Assembly (NCBI GenBank): GCA_030710605.1
Contig: CP092879.1
Span: 26,183,844 to 26,247,843, forward strand
Source: Cordylochernes scorpioides
Taxonomy: Eukaryota; Arthropoda; Arachnida; Pseudoscorpiones; Chernetidae
DNA: 64,000 bases
Direction: 5' to 3'
The notes beneath the pieces were generated by a model. That model was not told the origin of the DNA. It did no database searches and worked only from the letters and a program-made list of their open reading frames with translations. A program made the position numbers and the translations under genes. Below, in pieces: positions 45,146 to 56,790 of this stretch; the first letter of the stretch is position 1, and every line of letters starts with the position of its first letter.

Positions 45146-46560
45146 TTGACAGAACTACAGAAATTTCAGAGACGCGGGAAAGTACACATATTTTATTGAC
45201 AAAAGTACAGAGATTCCAGTGACGCGGAGGAGTACACATAATTTATTGACAAAAGTACAGAGATGCCAGAGACGGGGGGGTACCTATATTTCATTGAAAT
45301 AAGTACAGAGATGCCATAGACGCGCGGTGGAGTGCACATATTTCATTGACATAGGTACAGAGATGTCCAAGACCAGTAAATACAGAGCTACAGAAATTCT
45401 TGAGAGAGTCGAATACACATGTTTTATTGAAGGAGATTCTGGGACGCCAAAAAAGGAAGAATTATCATGTTTATTTGACAGATGTACATAGCTGCCTTAA
45501 AGCTGTGGAATTCCAAGGTTTTGTTGACGGATCTACAAGGATGCCAAAGAAGGTGAAATAAAAATATTTTATGAATGGATGTACAGGGACACCAGAGACC
45601 ATTGAATACGCATGTTTTATTGACAATGGTTTAGGGATTCCAGAGATGGTAGGATACACGTGTTTTATTTGCAGAGGTACAGGAACGCCAGAGACGGTGT
45701 GATACTCAAGTTTTATTGACGGAGGTACAGCGAAGCCAAAAAATATTCAATAAACGTGGTTTTTTTTTTGTTATATATATGAAAGTTGACGAATCCCAAA
45801 GATGGTGGAATACACATGTTCTATTGATTGAGCTATAGGGACGCCCGAGAAGGTAGAAAACATTTTTTTTATGGAGCTATAGAGACGATTGAATGCAGAT
45901 GTTCATTGACGTAGGTAAAGAGATGTAGAGACGGAAATATACACTAATTTAACGACAGAGTAAAGGGACGCTCGAGACGGTGGATACGCGTGTTTTTTGA
46001 CGGAAATATAGGGCCTACAAACATGGTAGAGTACACTTGTATACCGACAGATGTACAGAGATGTATGCAACAGTAGATTTCACATGTCTCATTGACATAG
46101 GTAAAGATATGTTATCAACAGGGTAACTCACACAACTTAATAACTCGATGTAATGTGATGTCAGAGGATGTAGATTTCACGTATTATTGAAAGAGATACA
46201 GAAATGACAAAATCGGCGAAATTCATCTATTTTATCGATAGAAGTACAGAGATATCACGAGTCAGGGATATTCACATGTTTTTTTATAGAGGTGTTGCGA
46301 TTTCATAGACGGAGGAATTCACATGTTCCATCAACCGAGAAACAAATATTTCATTGAAACGAAGGAATAAACATATTATTTGACAGAGGTTCAAAGATTA
46401 CATCGACAGTGGATTTCACATATTTTATTGTCAAAGGTTCAGATATATCAGAGGCGGTGGAATTCACATGTTTTTTGGCAGAGGTACGTAGATGTCTCAA
46501 GGTTGGAAAAAACCTTTTCATTTGACAAAGATATAAAATATACCAGAGACGGTTAATTGT
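45146..46560 (+). repeat. 48-bp minisatellite array, block G with degenerate tail
   Basis: Units to about 45745, then the same decayed tail as at 26600-27440, ending in GGTTAATTGTTTGTATTGTG at the start of body copy 3. Confidence 0.88.
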
Positions 46561-47365
46561 TTGTATTGTGGGTGCGCACCTATTTTTTTAACAATATACA
46601 CTGATTCAAAAGACATGGAAATGCACATAAATCATTGAATGTGCTACAGAGACTTTAAATACCAGTTATATAAACATATTCAATAATATGCAATTCATTG
46701 CAATTACTTTCGACAAATTGCCTTCATCAGTTCGCAGATCGAGCTTTTCCCATTGCATTGCTTTAGACTTGGCTGCCGATGTTACTAGGTTACTTCAAAA
46801 AGCAACGTAGGTCGAAGGTGGTATAATCTGACAGCGATTTCATCAGGCCTGCTGTTGTCTGCTTGTATGGATTTCAGTGATCAGGTGTACGCTTGCATTC
46901 CTCGAAGCATGCGAAGCTAGCTTTGATTTGTTTACATCTCTTAGAAGCTTTGCTTGTTCGCGGATTAAAATCAGCCCGTCTCTGCCTCTTGCTTCCTTTA
47001 AGCTATTGAAAATCACGATTTTGCCTTCCTAAGGTCTGCCGAAGATACAAATGTATATATAAATATGACCTAATTAAATATTATAGATTTTATTACATTC
47101 CACGACACAATCTGGTTGTCCACATGCAAATTAGATATGAGTTAAGAGACACATATACAATTTAAACAATTTCGCTTCCAATATTTCACTTTACCTATAG
47201 CATGCCCTATAGCAAACGAATATTTGCCCACAATTTTGACTTGATTTTTCTTTGGTAAGTGTACTTGATGTCTCGTGAATTACACATTTTATCTGCATGA
47301 ATTTTGATAATAGAAAAAACTTGCTACAGCTGTTATAGTTTTAGCTAGTGTCTCTAAATACGTAC

Positions 47366-47394
47366 ATCGCTTCTCCACCTTTTGGCTAAAATCA
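47366..47394 (+). ncRNA. U2 snRNA 5'-end-like fragment
   Basis: ATCGCTTCTCCACCTTTTGG continues as CTAAAATCAT, close to the first 29 bases of U2 snRNA with few changes. Too short to be a gene. Confidence 0.5.
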
Positions 47395-48325
47395 TATTTT
47401 CCATATATAAAATAGACACATATATCAAATAATAATTAATAATATAAAATGAAGTAGCACCTGTGAGCTTTTACATATTGTGTTATAAATACATATATGT
47501 TTTTTCGGAATACGAAACTATAAATAGGTATTAATTATATTCAAATTAAAACAATTTATACTACCCTAAATCCAACGGATAATATTGTAAAGAGGTAACA
47601 CATCATAAGTTTTACCAGTTTAATCTTGTAACAAAATATTGTATTAGACTGTTCATACATCTATGTGGTTATTTAATTCATTTGTACATCCTTTCCTTTA
47701 TATCTATAAAAATGAAATCCAAAATCGATGTTTGTTATCGCGTTGCGCAAAATCTACAGAATAAATCATTATAAAATTTCGCATGTAGGTAGCTGAAGAT
47801 ATCCTTTAACATATAGGCTATTCAAAAAACTAAAAAAAAAGGTTAATGTGCTTTTTTTATAGAAAACCAAAAAGCGTTGATTCCAGCCTTATACCGCTTG
47901 GGCGCAGCACTGGTCGCGACGATAAATGAATTTTATTGGTTAAAGATTTACACGTGGTTTGTTTACACGATGAATGTCAGTTTGTTAGCACAATGAATGT
48001 TTTTGAAATGTATGTTTATCCAATTGCCGTGAAACTTTAGGAAGTTATTTACTATACTACTGGGAAGGTTTCTGGTTTGAATTTGATTTGAAATAAATAT
48101 TCTTTGCAATTTTATTTGCAGATTTTCTACTTTCACTCGCAAGCAGCGCCTCTTGCGGCATCTGGTGAAATTATATTTATGATTTGTAACAATTATTTAA
48201 ATGTGTTACAAGTATAATAATTTAATTTGAGAATTCAGTAATGTTAAAATGTAATGTTAAAATATATTTTTATTGTTAATTTATTTTTTTTGTTGTTTTA
48301 TAATAATGAATATGCAAATTACATT

Positions 48326-48790
48326 TTTTTTTTTTTTTATTTATTTCGTTTCAATTTACAGGTGTTACATTCGAGCACAGCTCGCGAGTCACCTTGTCCT
48401 GGCTATTTACACATGGCGAGTTGGTGGAGTAGAGGTGGTCCCCCTAGGCCTTGCCGGAGGGCAGCTGTTGGGCGAATGAGCTCTTGACTAAGTGTCAGGG
48501 CCGAGTCGTCGGAATCGGGGATTGATATCTCCTTTATTTTGTAGAATATCTTGTATGGTTGGATTATTTGAATTTTGCATTTGAAGGTAGAATTTCTTAA
48601 CGGATGTTTGGTACATATCTTCTAGATCGGGTTGGTTCAAGTCCTCTTTCAGTATCTTGTTTGATAGGTTGAATGGAGCTCCTATACTTGCCCGAAGGAA
48701 GATTCTCATGAATGCGTTTATCCTATTTTTGTCTGTGGTTGTAATATATTTGCACCAAACTGGGAGTGCGTATGTTACTATCGGATATTG
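48326..48790 (-). mobile_element. 5'-truncated Jockey-like non-LTR fragment
   Basis: A T-rich run at 48325-48340 is the poly(A) tail on the minus strand. The minus frame near 48790-48488 reads NRINAFMRIFLRASIGAPFN and, after it, a C-terminal tail ending at 48488 (NPRFRRLGPDT). It fits the region after the RT thumb of Jockey-type elements. Only the last part of ORF2 and the 3' UTR are present. It is nested in the Helitron. Confidence 0.65.
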
Positions 48791-49735
48791 TTGTTGTTTA
48801 TTATCGTTTGTTTATATAAAAAAAATTACATTGTATGTGATGATGATAACAAAAATGAATTTTTAAATTAATATATATAAATTATTGAGAAAAAAAAAGA
48901 AATAATTAATTATCAAAAATTCAAAAAAGTGACAATATCTTATTTTAAAATATAATAAGTGTTTCAAAAAAATTATATGTTTCAAAAATATATTTGAACG
49001 CATGTAACAATATTTATATACGTTTATAAATGAATATGCAGGTGGATTGGATGTTTTCTATAATCGTTTTAACAAATGTTCGTTAGGCAAACTTTTACTC
49101 GGGTAAAAACCGGGCGAAGCCGGGTACATTCGCTAAATACAGTTATTTACAAATGTTCGTTTGTGGCAAGATACTATTCCTTCAACTTCAAATTACCGAG
49201 TGGACCAATTGATATTGATTTTATTCAACTTATCAAGTAATTTTCAAGGGACCGGGAAAATTTTTCAAATTATCGAGAGTATAGACAAGTGTAGATTCAG
49301 TAGGGATTGGATGTTTGCTACAATCGTTTTTACAAATGTTCGTTAGGCAAACTTTTACTAGGGTAAAAACCGGGCGAAGCCTGGAACATATATATATATG
49401 TTTATCGGCAATGCACGCCCTCAATATGTAACTAATCTCGCTGAAATTTGAACAGGACAGAGTTTAATCTGGAAGATTTTTTGTCTAACTTTTAACCAAG
49501 AAAATATAATTAACCAAGTACTGAGAAACAATATATTTTAGTCAGAAATGATGATGACAATATTGCTGTATCATGCTTGATTATCATAAACAAAAATTTT
49601 TAGGGGGATATTCACTAAAGCAGACCACGGGCGAAGCCAGATAATAATTTTTAGAAGGCAGGAACAAAATTCTACCAGCGAAACATTCACTCGAGCAGAA
49701 GACACACGAAGCCAGGTCATCTCTGTATATAAAAT

Positions 49736-49780
49736 ATCGTTTCTCGGCCTTTTGGCTAAGATCATGTAGTATATTTCATT
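49736..49780 (+). ncRNA. U2 snRNA 5'-end pseudogene fragment
   Basis: ATCGTTTCTCGGCCTTTTGG followed by CTAAGATCATGTAGTAT matches the highly conserved first 40 or so bases of U2 snRNA with one substitution and a small deletion. The branch-point recognition region has largely lost identity. It lies inside the Helitron near its 3' end. Confidence 0.7.
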
Positions 49781-50684
49781 ATTATCATAATAGTCTGTGT
49801 GTGTTCCGGAATATTATCATCAATAATATTCGTTAGGCAAACTTTCACTCGGATAAAACCCGGGCGAAGCCGGGTTCACATCCGCTAGTAAACTATAAAT
49901 ATGTTTGGAAAGCCTAAATAGCGAATGTATGTTGTTGTAAAAAGACATTATAAGAAATAAAAAGTATATTTTACAATTTAAGTTGTGTTCATCAATCAAT
50001 GTTAACTTATTATCCTTTTATTACTTATCAAATATTGCAATTTATATTATAATTGTATTCTGATATTATTGTCATTTTATAACATCATTTTGGTACACAA
50101 TTTAATTCTAATTTTAATTAGTTTATAATTATTCAAAAGTTGCGTTAAAAGTTGTCTCTATTTCCAAAATATTGTTTTTTTTTAATTTGTATATTTCGTG
50201 GTTTTATAAAAGAGAGATCAACACTATTTTAAATCAACTCTCTCTGAAGATAAAATTTAATAGTATTAATAGTGTGTAAATAGAATTTTGTTCACAATAA
50301 TTTATACAAAAATGTTCTTGTTTTTTATATTTTTGCTTTAAAGTGTAAATTTTTTAGATATTTATTATCCGTGTATTATTTATGATCTCAGGTGAAAAAA
50401 GCAACTTTATCTTGTGAAAGTTTGATCAGAAGGGTTTGAGCAAAGGGTTAAAATGTTTTAATTCGGGTCCACAAAATCCAGAGTAGAGAGGAACCTACCT
50501 GTCTGTGTCGTCCTGTCCTCCTTTCTGAAAACAAAAAACATCTCACTAAAACTTCACATTACAACAATTTAGGACTCTTTTTATAATGTATATAGTTTAT
50601 ATACAAGATTGAGAGAAGGTTTTAGTCACATTTGAAAAGCCTCTTATACATTTTGTGCAACTTTGAAGGAGAGAATTTAAAATA

Positions 50685-50851
50685 CAGTAGAACCTCCCTT
50701 TATATAGCGGACACCTCTCCACAAAGGAGAATTTTCATTAGCAAAATTACCATTTTTGCAATTTAGCCACTTTCTGCTAATAGACCATCTCTCCTTAAAG
50801 GAAACTTTGGTTCTGCAATTAGGTGTTTTTCTTTACAGGGAGGTTCTATTG
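50685..50851. mobile_element. pogo/Tigger-like MITE, copy 3
   Basis: CAGTAGAACCTCCCTTTATA at the left and ACAGGGAGGTTCTATTG at the right form the inverted repeat; same position as in copies 1 and 2. Confidence 0.7.
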
Positions 50852-50959
50852 TGGTAAATATTATTCAATATTGTAATTTTTAAAATGGTGAGTCCATCAA
50901 TACAGATTTTTTTATGATATCTTACCAAATATTATTATCTTCAGGTCAAGAAAAAATAT

Positions 50960-51199
50960 ATGATCATTTTTCTTTTCAACCTTGTATTACATATGACTTC
51001 AATTTTTCTAAGGTCAATGGTGTCACTCGTGGACTTTTCGCCTTTACACTTACAAAATGTAGGCTTTTCGCCTTTCCATCAATATTTGGAACCATCGTCT
51101 CAGCCAATTAGCCCATCGCATGCGAAAAGCCACTTCAGGTTTTCGCGTTTACACTTACAAAAGGAAGCCGTTTACAAATTCAACCGTTTTAACGGCTAA
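50960..51199 (+). CDS. Hypothetical ORF shared by all three bodies, copy 3
   Basis: A 79-codon frame with MIIFLFNLVLHM at the start and FHQYLEPSSQPISPSHAKSH in the second half. An internal block is changed relative to copy 1 (DFSPLHLQNVGFSPFHQYL, from a local duplication of about 36 bases), yet the frame is retained. No family recognised. Confidence 0.25.
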   Translation: MIIFLFNLVLHMTSIFLRSMVSLVDFSPLHLQNVGFSPFHQYLEPSSQPISPSHAKSHFRFSRLHLQKEAVYKFNRFNG

Positions 51200-53239
51200 G
51201 TTATAAAAAGAGTTTTTAAAATCTTAATATGTCGGGATATATGTCCTCAAATTTCCTTGTTGTATGTGCAATGGACTGATTTTATAGCGTAGTGTATAAA
51301 TAGAGACTGTCTTCTAATCGTTTTTCACAAATTTTTTTCATATTGAAATATATATATAACCAATGTGTGAATATCATTGTAAATAAAGAGCTTATATACT
51401 TTTGAACATGAGCAGAATATTACAGGAACTATTCTCTGTATATTTGTGGCAATAAAAAAATAATAATAACAACTACAAATATCAAATATTTTACCAGTAT
51501 GAAAAATTATCATTATGTAATTTTATAAACACACATGCACTTTTTTCCAAATTTCCTTTACTAATCATGAATATGTGAGTTCGTCAAAGATATTCTATTA
51601 TTGAAGAATACTTTAGTTATTAAATATTACTGAAATCAGAGTAGAAGTGGTAAAAGCCTAAAGGTATATTTACTTTTCACAGAATTTTTACATTCACACA
51701 CACACACACATGTAAATCTTTATCCTTTCAGATTATCATCTCGCTTAGCTCTCAGTAGGCCCTTTCCACACAACGTCGACTCAATACTTAGATATGACAA
51801 AAAATCTTCAAACATGCTTCCAGATCACTCCAGTAATAGAAGACGATCATTTATAGGAAAAAGCTAGATTTGAATTGACGACAGAAAATAGTTCAGCGTC
51901 GCCAAAATATTCGAAAATGAACCGGACGACCGAAGATCATCCCGAATGTGATCAAAATGTAAGATCCAAATTTACACTCATGGGCAAAACTGAAAGGGTT
52001 TCCTATTTTGATGTCGCCAGTAATCTATTTTTTATTTTTATTTTTGTTAAGGAGATAGATATCTTTTGTTTTTTCACACTTGGGTTTCTCTTGTCTTCGA
52101 TACATTCACTTCGCGTATCAAATATCTTTCAGAGTTATTATCTGAAACCCGATAAACATGCTAAAAGGTGAACTTCCTTAAGTTTTGTTCATGAGTATAA
52201 TCGTCACATATACAATGACTTGGTTGTCATTAATTGTCCAAAACTGAGAAAGATTAAAGCGGCTAAACCAATAGGAAATGATCATCACCTACCACGTGCG
52301 CCAGTAGTTTCCCTCTCTTTCCTCATCTTGAATGATTTCATGCGATTTGTGAGAAATATAAATATGAACAAATCAATATCAAATCATTTGGTTGAATCGG
52401 AATTATAACTTTTAAAAATTTGTTTGATAACCTCATTGTTATCATATTTTTAATCAAGGTTGCTCTATTGGCTGGATGCTTATGCCTTTGTATTCGCAAA
52501 TTTAGTGATTGAAATTCTCCTAATGAAAATTTCTGTAAACAAGTTGATTTATATTTGTTTATACTCACAAAGGCAATGATAATATATAATTCCTAATAAT
52601 TCTTCTAGTTCATTATTGTTTAAAGCCCACATAGGCCTTCACAATTTCTATGATTCATTTTTCCAAAGAATAATCTCTTTTGATTAAAAGCTGTTGACTT
52701 TGCTTAGACTTTTCAAAGAAACTGATTCCAAAAGGATTCATTAAACATTATTGATTTACAAGAGAGAGAACAAAATAAAAGATAAACTTATGACATAGCA
52801 AACAAAGAGAAACTTTTCTTCTTACGATTATCGCCTATTTTCTTGTGATCTTACACACATACTCTGTAGGAATAATTAATTAAAAAAGCTTAAAATATAT
52901 TTACATAACAAAAGCATAAAAACCTTGAGGCGTTAAACTTTATGATTTATAGCTGAAATATAAAAAAGCTTTTGAATTTTTGCTACTTCCTATCTAAAAA
53001 TCTAAAATTTAATTTCATCATCTTATATTAATTTTTTTATCACAAATATTTATTAAACTTATTAATACAACTGATTTTTAATAAATATTTTAAAACTTTT
53101 TAATTTGAGATAATTATTGAATTATCTAATTAATATTGGGTAGAAACTGTACAGAGTCAATAAACAATGTATAGATAGGAAAATTATCTAATTTTATCAG
53201 ACGTATCTCTGATAAGGCACAATTTAGATTATCGAATAT
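51200..53239. other. AT-rich body sequence without genes (copy 3)
   Basis: Collinear with copy 2 at 31220-34850 minus its insertions. No gene or RNA recognised. Confidence 0.5.
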
Positions 53240-53343
53240 AAACACAAGGTAATTAGACCGAATCCAAATAAATAGTGTGTGACGTTTCGGTAAAAGCGTT
53301 GTTATGGTCTTAATTTTGATTTGGTCTTATTACCTTGTGTTTA
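53240..53343. repeat. Small inverted-repeat element
   Basis: AAACACAAGGTAATTAGACC at the left is mirrored by GGTCTTATTACCTTGTGTTT at the right (ends at about 53343), with GTGTGACGTTTCGGTAAAAG between them. It is a foldable MITE-like unit just upstream of the kinase-bearing LTR element. Confidence 0.6.
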
Positions 53344-53388
53344 AACGTATCTCTATTAATAGAGGAAATAACACGCTATATATATATA

Positions 53389-53574
53389 TGTCGCATACCT
53401 CGCGACATTTGCATGATATTGATTTGTTTTGTATATTTTTACTTGTATATTTGCATGTCCGCATGAAGCGCGATATCTATATATAGGTCAAAGGATTAAT
53501 AAAGTTAGAGTTTCTACTGATTAGAATCGTCTCATTGTTTCTTCAAACTCGTTCTTTTTGATTGGAACTGTACA
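53389..53574 (+). repeat. 5' LTR with TATA box and AATAAA
   Basis: CTATATATAGG near 53478-53488 fits a TATA box and AATAAA lies at 53498-53503. Transcription would thus start and end in the LTR, as in other short LTRs. The only differences from the 3' LTR that I see are near 53463, 53477 and 53550. Confidence 0.85.
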
Positions 53575-53576
53575 AC

Positions 53577-54640
53577 ATGGCGCAGCCGACGACAGGACGA
53601 AGAAGTGAAGGATCCTCAGGATCGACCATGGAAAGTCTCCTCAGGGAAATGGTGGAGCAACAAAGCTTGATGATGAGCATTCTTTGTGGAAATAAGAAAG
53701 AAGAATATCTCAGCGAAGATGATTACTATGAACAAAAAGAATATCTCAAATATTCAGTTGTTGAAGATGTAGATGAAGAAGAAGAGAAAGAAGAGGCAAA
53801 TATTGAGTCTCTAAAAAGTCTTGAAAAATCTGAAATCAGGACGATGGTGAAGCAGCAACGTTTGATAATGGACTTACTTTTCGAAGTTGAAGAAAGTAAA
53901 AAATCTCAAGTTGAGGAAAATTCAGTTGTAGAAACGGAAGAAAGTGAAAAAGCCGAAATTGAGAAAAATCCGTTGAAGCAGATGAAAGTGAAAAGGCTGA
54001 AGTTGAAAAAAATTCTGGTGAAGTTGAAGAAAGCGAAAAAGCTCAAGTTGATAAAAGGTCAGTTTTAGGAACTGAAAGTGCAGAGCCTATTACGAAAGAG
54101 GTAGATGTGATTGCTGGTATTGATGCAGATAATGCAGGACTTTGTGATCTTGATGATGTCACTTACACTCAAGCTGGGGAAATTGACAAAGATTCAGAGA
54201 ATACAGAAGAAATTTCTGATTACATTAATGATGTTCGTAACACTCAAGCTGGGGAAATTGACAAAGATTCAGAGAATACAGAAGAAATTTCTGATTACAT
54301 TATTGATGTTCCTACCACTCAAGCTGGGGAAATTGATACTGATACAGAGAATACAGAAGAATTTTCTGATTGCATTATTGATGTTCCTAACACTCAAGCT
54401 GGGGAAATTGACAAAGATTCAGAGAATACAGAAAAACTTTCTGATTGCATTATTGATGTCCCTGACACCCAAGCTGGAGAAAAAGAACCTACTAAGGAGT
54501 CTGGTACTGGCAAAAAAAGAACCAAAGCCTGGTACTGGCGAAAAGAAACCTACTAAGGAGTCTGGTACTGGCGAAAAAGAACCTACTAAGGAGTCTGGTA
54601 CTTGCAAAAATGAACCAAAGCCTGGTACCGGCGAAGAAGC
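53577..54640 (+). pseudogene. Acidic repeat-rich N-terminal region of the captured protein
   Basis: The ATG at 53577 overlaps the putative primer-binding site and starts MAQPTTGRRSEGSSGSTMES. Two copies of a helical motif follow (REMVEQQSLMMSIL and KQQRLIMDLLFEVEE), then Glu/Lys-rich imperfect repeats. After a shift near 53970 come five copies of a unit of about 24-25 residues (TQAGEIDKDSENTEEISDYI). A second shift at a run of seven A (about 54513-54519) is followed by PTKESGTGEKEP repeats. A coiled or disordered linker is likely. I do not recognise a family. The repeats argue that the same frame was translated before the shifts. Confidence 0.6.
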
Positions 54641-55110
54641 TTTGAGAGAGCTACCTTGTTACGATACTCTATTGGAAACTCTCAAAAAAGGAATCTATTC
54701 GTTTCAAACAAGCGGTGAAAAAAGAAATATGAAATTAGGAATATGTGATGCTATTATCTGCCATGGAATAGGTGATTTCGATAAATGCAATCACGCAAGA
54801 TGTCGTTTGTTAATTTTAAAGGTATTAAAGAAATTAACACGCTGCCAAAAAGTTTGGATTTATGCTAAAGAATTCAGCCAGATGCAAAAAAAAAACATGC
54901 TTGATAAATACGACATTGAAATGATGGAAATTTCAGAGATAGAAAGTGGATATTTGCATAGAGGTAAAACAATCTTCTTTCTATCAGGATCTCCTGTATA
55001 TATATACGAGGAAGTTGTGAAAGCGAATTGGACAAATAAAGGACTACGTGACATTGCCATGATTGGAGAGAATGTCTTATCCTTTACTTTAGAGGCCACG
55101 AGGTTCTATC
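54641..55110 (+). pseudogene. SRR1-like domain
   Basis: Within the long frame, LGICDAIICHGIGDFDKCNH (about 54735-54794) matches the start of SRR1 domains (x-CxGIGxF). It is followed by RCRLLILKVLKKL (the helix with the conserved Leu run), VWIYAKEFSQ (where SRR1 proteins have a YDPxF-type strand) and EIESGYLHRGKTIFFLSGSP, then EEVVKANWTNKGLRDIAMIG (A/G-NW and IxxIG motifs). SRR1-like proteins act in circadian or metabolic regulation in plants, yeast and animals, with poorly known biochemistry. All core blocks are present in order. What it would do in this element is unknown. Confidence 0.72.
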
Positions 55111-56170
55111 GTTACCTGCAGCTACTTCGAACTCAGAAGTGGTATGTCAAAATAGGCAGACCAACTAGACCGAAGATGGAATTACTCGTAGATTGCCTGG
55201 AATTGTATTACATCCAACCCTATGACGAGCTCTTCTGGGGTAGAAAGTTAGTCCCAGTTGGAAAAGGCACATGGCCAAAATGTGTTATGAGGGATGTTAC
55301 TGATAATGGCGGATCTTCTGTTCATAGAATTGAACAGATTTCTGAATATAGGAATCCAAATATTGATCATAGAAAAAATTGGTCTTATATTTCTCCTAGA
55401 ACGAATAAAAAGGAAATAAATATTTTTGATGCTTTGGGAACCTTACAAGGTAGTGCTCAAGCCAATCTTCGTTATCCTAAAGATTTTTGGATTGTTCGTG
55501 ATTTGGGATCTAGAAATTTTTCAAATATTATTGAAGATAGTGAAAAGAATGATAATTTAGATTTGAATGATATGAATTTATCTCATTTTGTCGTTTTTCA
55601 TCCTGAATATGGAGGGAAATCTCTAAAGAAAGTATTGGAAAATGGAAAACTTTCGCCAGAACAATTAATGAGCATTCTTTGTCAGATTTGTATTTTGATG
55701 AGTCATGCTGGGCAAAACATCGGGTTGGTTCACAATGATATAAGTCCCAGAAATATTCTGATACGACTGACTGCTCAAAAGGTTTTGAATTACGACATTG
55801 GAGGAGAGAATTATGAAATCCCAACCAACAACTGCATTGCCAAGTTGAAAGATTTTGAGATATCTGGACTTGTAAAGAATGATAATCCTAATCCGAATGT
55901 TTTTTACGAGAATGTTTCTCAGCTAATTTGGACCCATAATGAAATGCGAGAATTTAACTCTGCTTGTGAAATACATACTGAATTCAGATAGTCGATCTGT
56001 TGGGGTGGAAGAGAATATGCTGGACTATAAGGGTGTTTCAGAGTGGAATTACAGGGTATTAGCTCGTAAAAATATCTGCAAGAAACTCTATTCTGATGTT
56101 GAACAAGATGCTTACCATTCTCCCGGTAAACTCCTTCGAAAAATTTACAAAACGGCCTCAGATATCTATG
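55111..56170 (+). pseudogene. Haspin-like protein kinase domain
   Basis: After a linker, the kinase C-lobe blocks are clear: LSHFVVFHPEYGGKSLKKVL (the hinge and the GG-x-L helix of haspin), LSPEQLMSILCQICILM, the catalytic loop LVHNDISPRNILIR (HND...N at 55731-55754), the haspin-type insertion LNYDIGGENYEIPT and LKDFEISGL, where the metal-binding Asp is kept (55851) and the usual DYT/DFG reads DFE. After a frame change near 55960 it continues with VKYILNSDSRSVG and SPGKLLRKIYKTASDIYGF. The N-lobe glycine loop and lysine are not evident. Haspin phosphorylates histone H3 Thr3 at mitosis; whether this copy ever had activity is unknown. A viral-type kinase is a less likely alternative. Confidence 0.65.
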
Positions 56171-56790
56171 GGTTTTTTTGTATTCCAAAGTGTGTGTTGC
56201 TAGTTTGGATCCAGTGCTTACTACGCCACTTAAGAAATTGGCTTTGTATTGTGATTTTGAATATATTGAGAATAAGTCCGAACTTATGAAATTGGATTCA
56301 AAAATCAAATTAATTTATGTGAAGAAGTCTGTCGATGGCCATTCTTATAGTTTGCCGAAAATCGAGAATAAATATGTAATTTCCTTTTTGCAAAGTGATT
56401 GTGACCAATTATTGCAGCTGAATCACGAGATGGAGATGGCTCTAAAGATAGTCCTATACCTACTAACAATAGAGTTTCTACGCTATTCACAAGATGAGCC
56501 TTCGAAATGGAGGTTTCTTATTAGCCAACAAAATTTCCTTTACGAGAACTGCTTCAGAATATCATTGGAAGATATGGAAGATAATGTACAAGAAATTCGA
56601 ATGGAAACTACAATAGAACCCACTAAGGAGTCTAATACTGGGGAACAAGGGCCAGAAATCACTGATGTAACCTCGACCCCCATCAACTGGAAGCAAGATA
56701 TAGCCATTTCCAAGTGGCCGGAGGACAATTTCATCATAGACCACCCGGAGTCCCATCACAGGAGTGATGAGAGGTCATGGAGGGGGAGTC
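56171..56790 (+). pseudogene. C-terminal tail with a second possible SRR1-like piece
   Basis: A shift at a run of seven T (56171-56177) leads into a frame reading VASLDPVLTTPLKKLALYC and FEYIENKSE. This resembles the middle of SRR1 domains (DPVxTxLEK...GxxVIEENxEG) more than any kinase. It is followed by IENKYVISFLQSDCDQLLQL and a long helical stretch. Near 56610 the PTKESNTGEQGP motif repeats the linker motif of 54490-54600, tying both ends to one original protein. The frame runs on into the 3' LTR. Confidence 0.45.

Larger units (their letters stand above)
47689..49888 (+). mobile_element. Non-autonomous Helitron
   Basis: It begins TCCTTTCCTTTATATCTATA and ends GTTCACATCCGCTAG. A short GC hairpin (CCCGGGCGAAGCCGGG, 49859-49874) sits about 10 bases before the terminal CTAG. 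It lies exactly between A (47688) and T (49889), without target duplication. Body copy 2 shows the uninterrupted site (ACATAAACTATAAATATG near 28308). These are the defining traits of Helitrons. No Rep/helicase gene is visible. Four related hairpin segments (near 49112, 49368, 49628, 49706) suggest that it is built from several Helitron ends. Confidence 0.85.
46561..53380 (+). repeat. Body of macro-repeat, copy 3 (interrupted)
   Basis: Landmarks as in copies 1 and 2. The copy-specific insertion is the Helitron 47689-49888. Its tail is separated by the LTR element 53389-56976 and resumes at about 57190 (AAAGGTGCTTCA, TACCGCTGCCAAC) before minisatellite block H. A small inverted-repeat element lies at about 53240-53343. 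Confidence 0.75.

Noticed and set aside
48254..48487. Plus-strand ORF with a PCRRAAVGRMSS tail
   Set aside because: It reads the antisense of the Jockey-like 3' UTR and its poly(A) tail.
54860..55824. Minus-strand ORFs inside the kinase-bearing element
   Set aside because: Shadows of the coding strand, short and without motifs.
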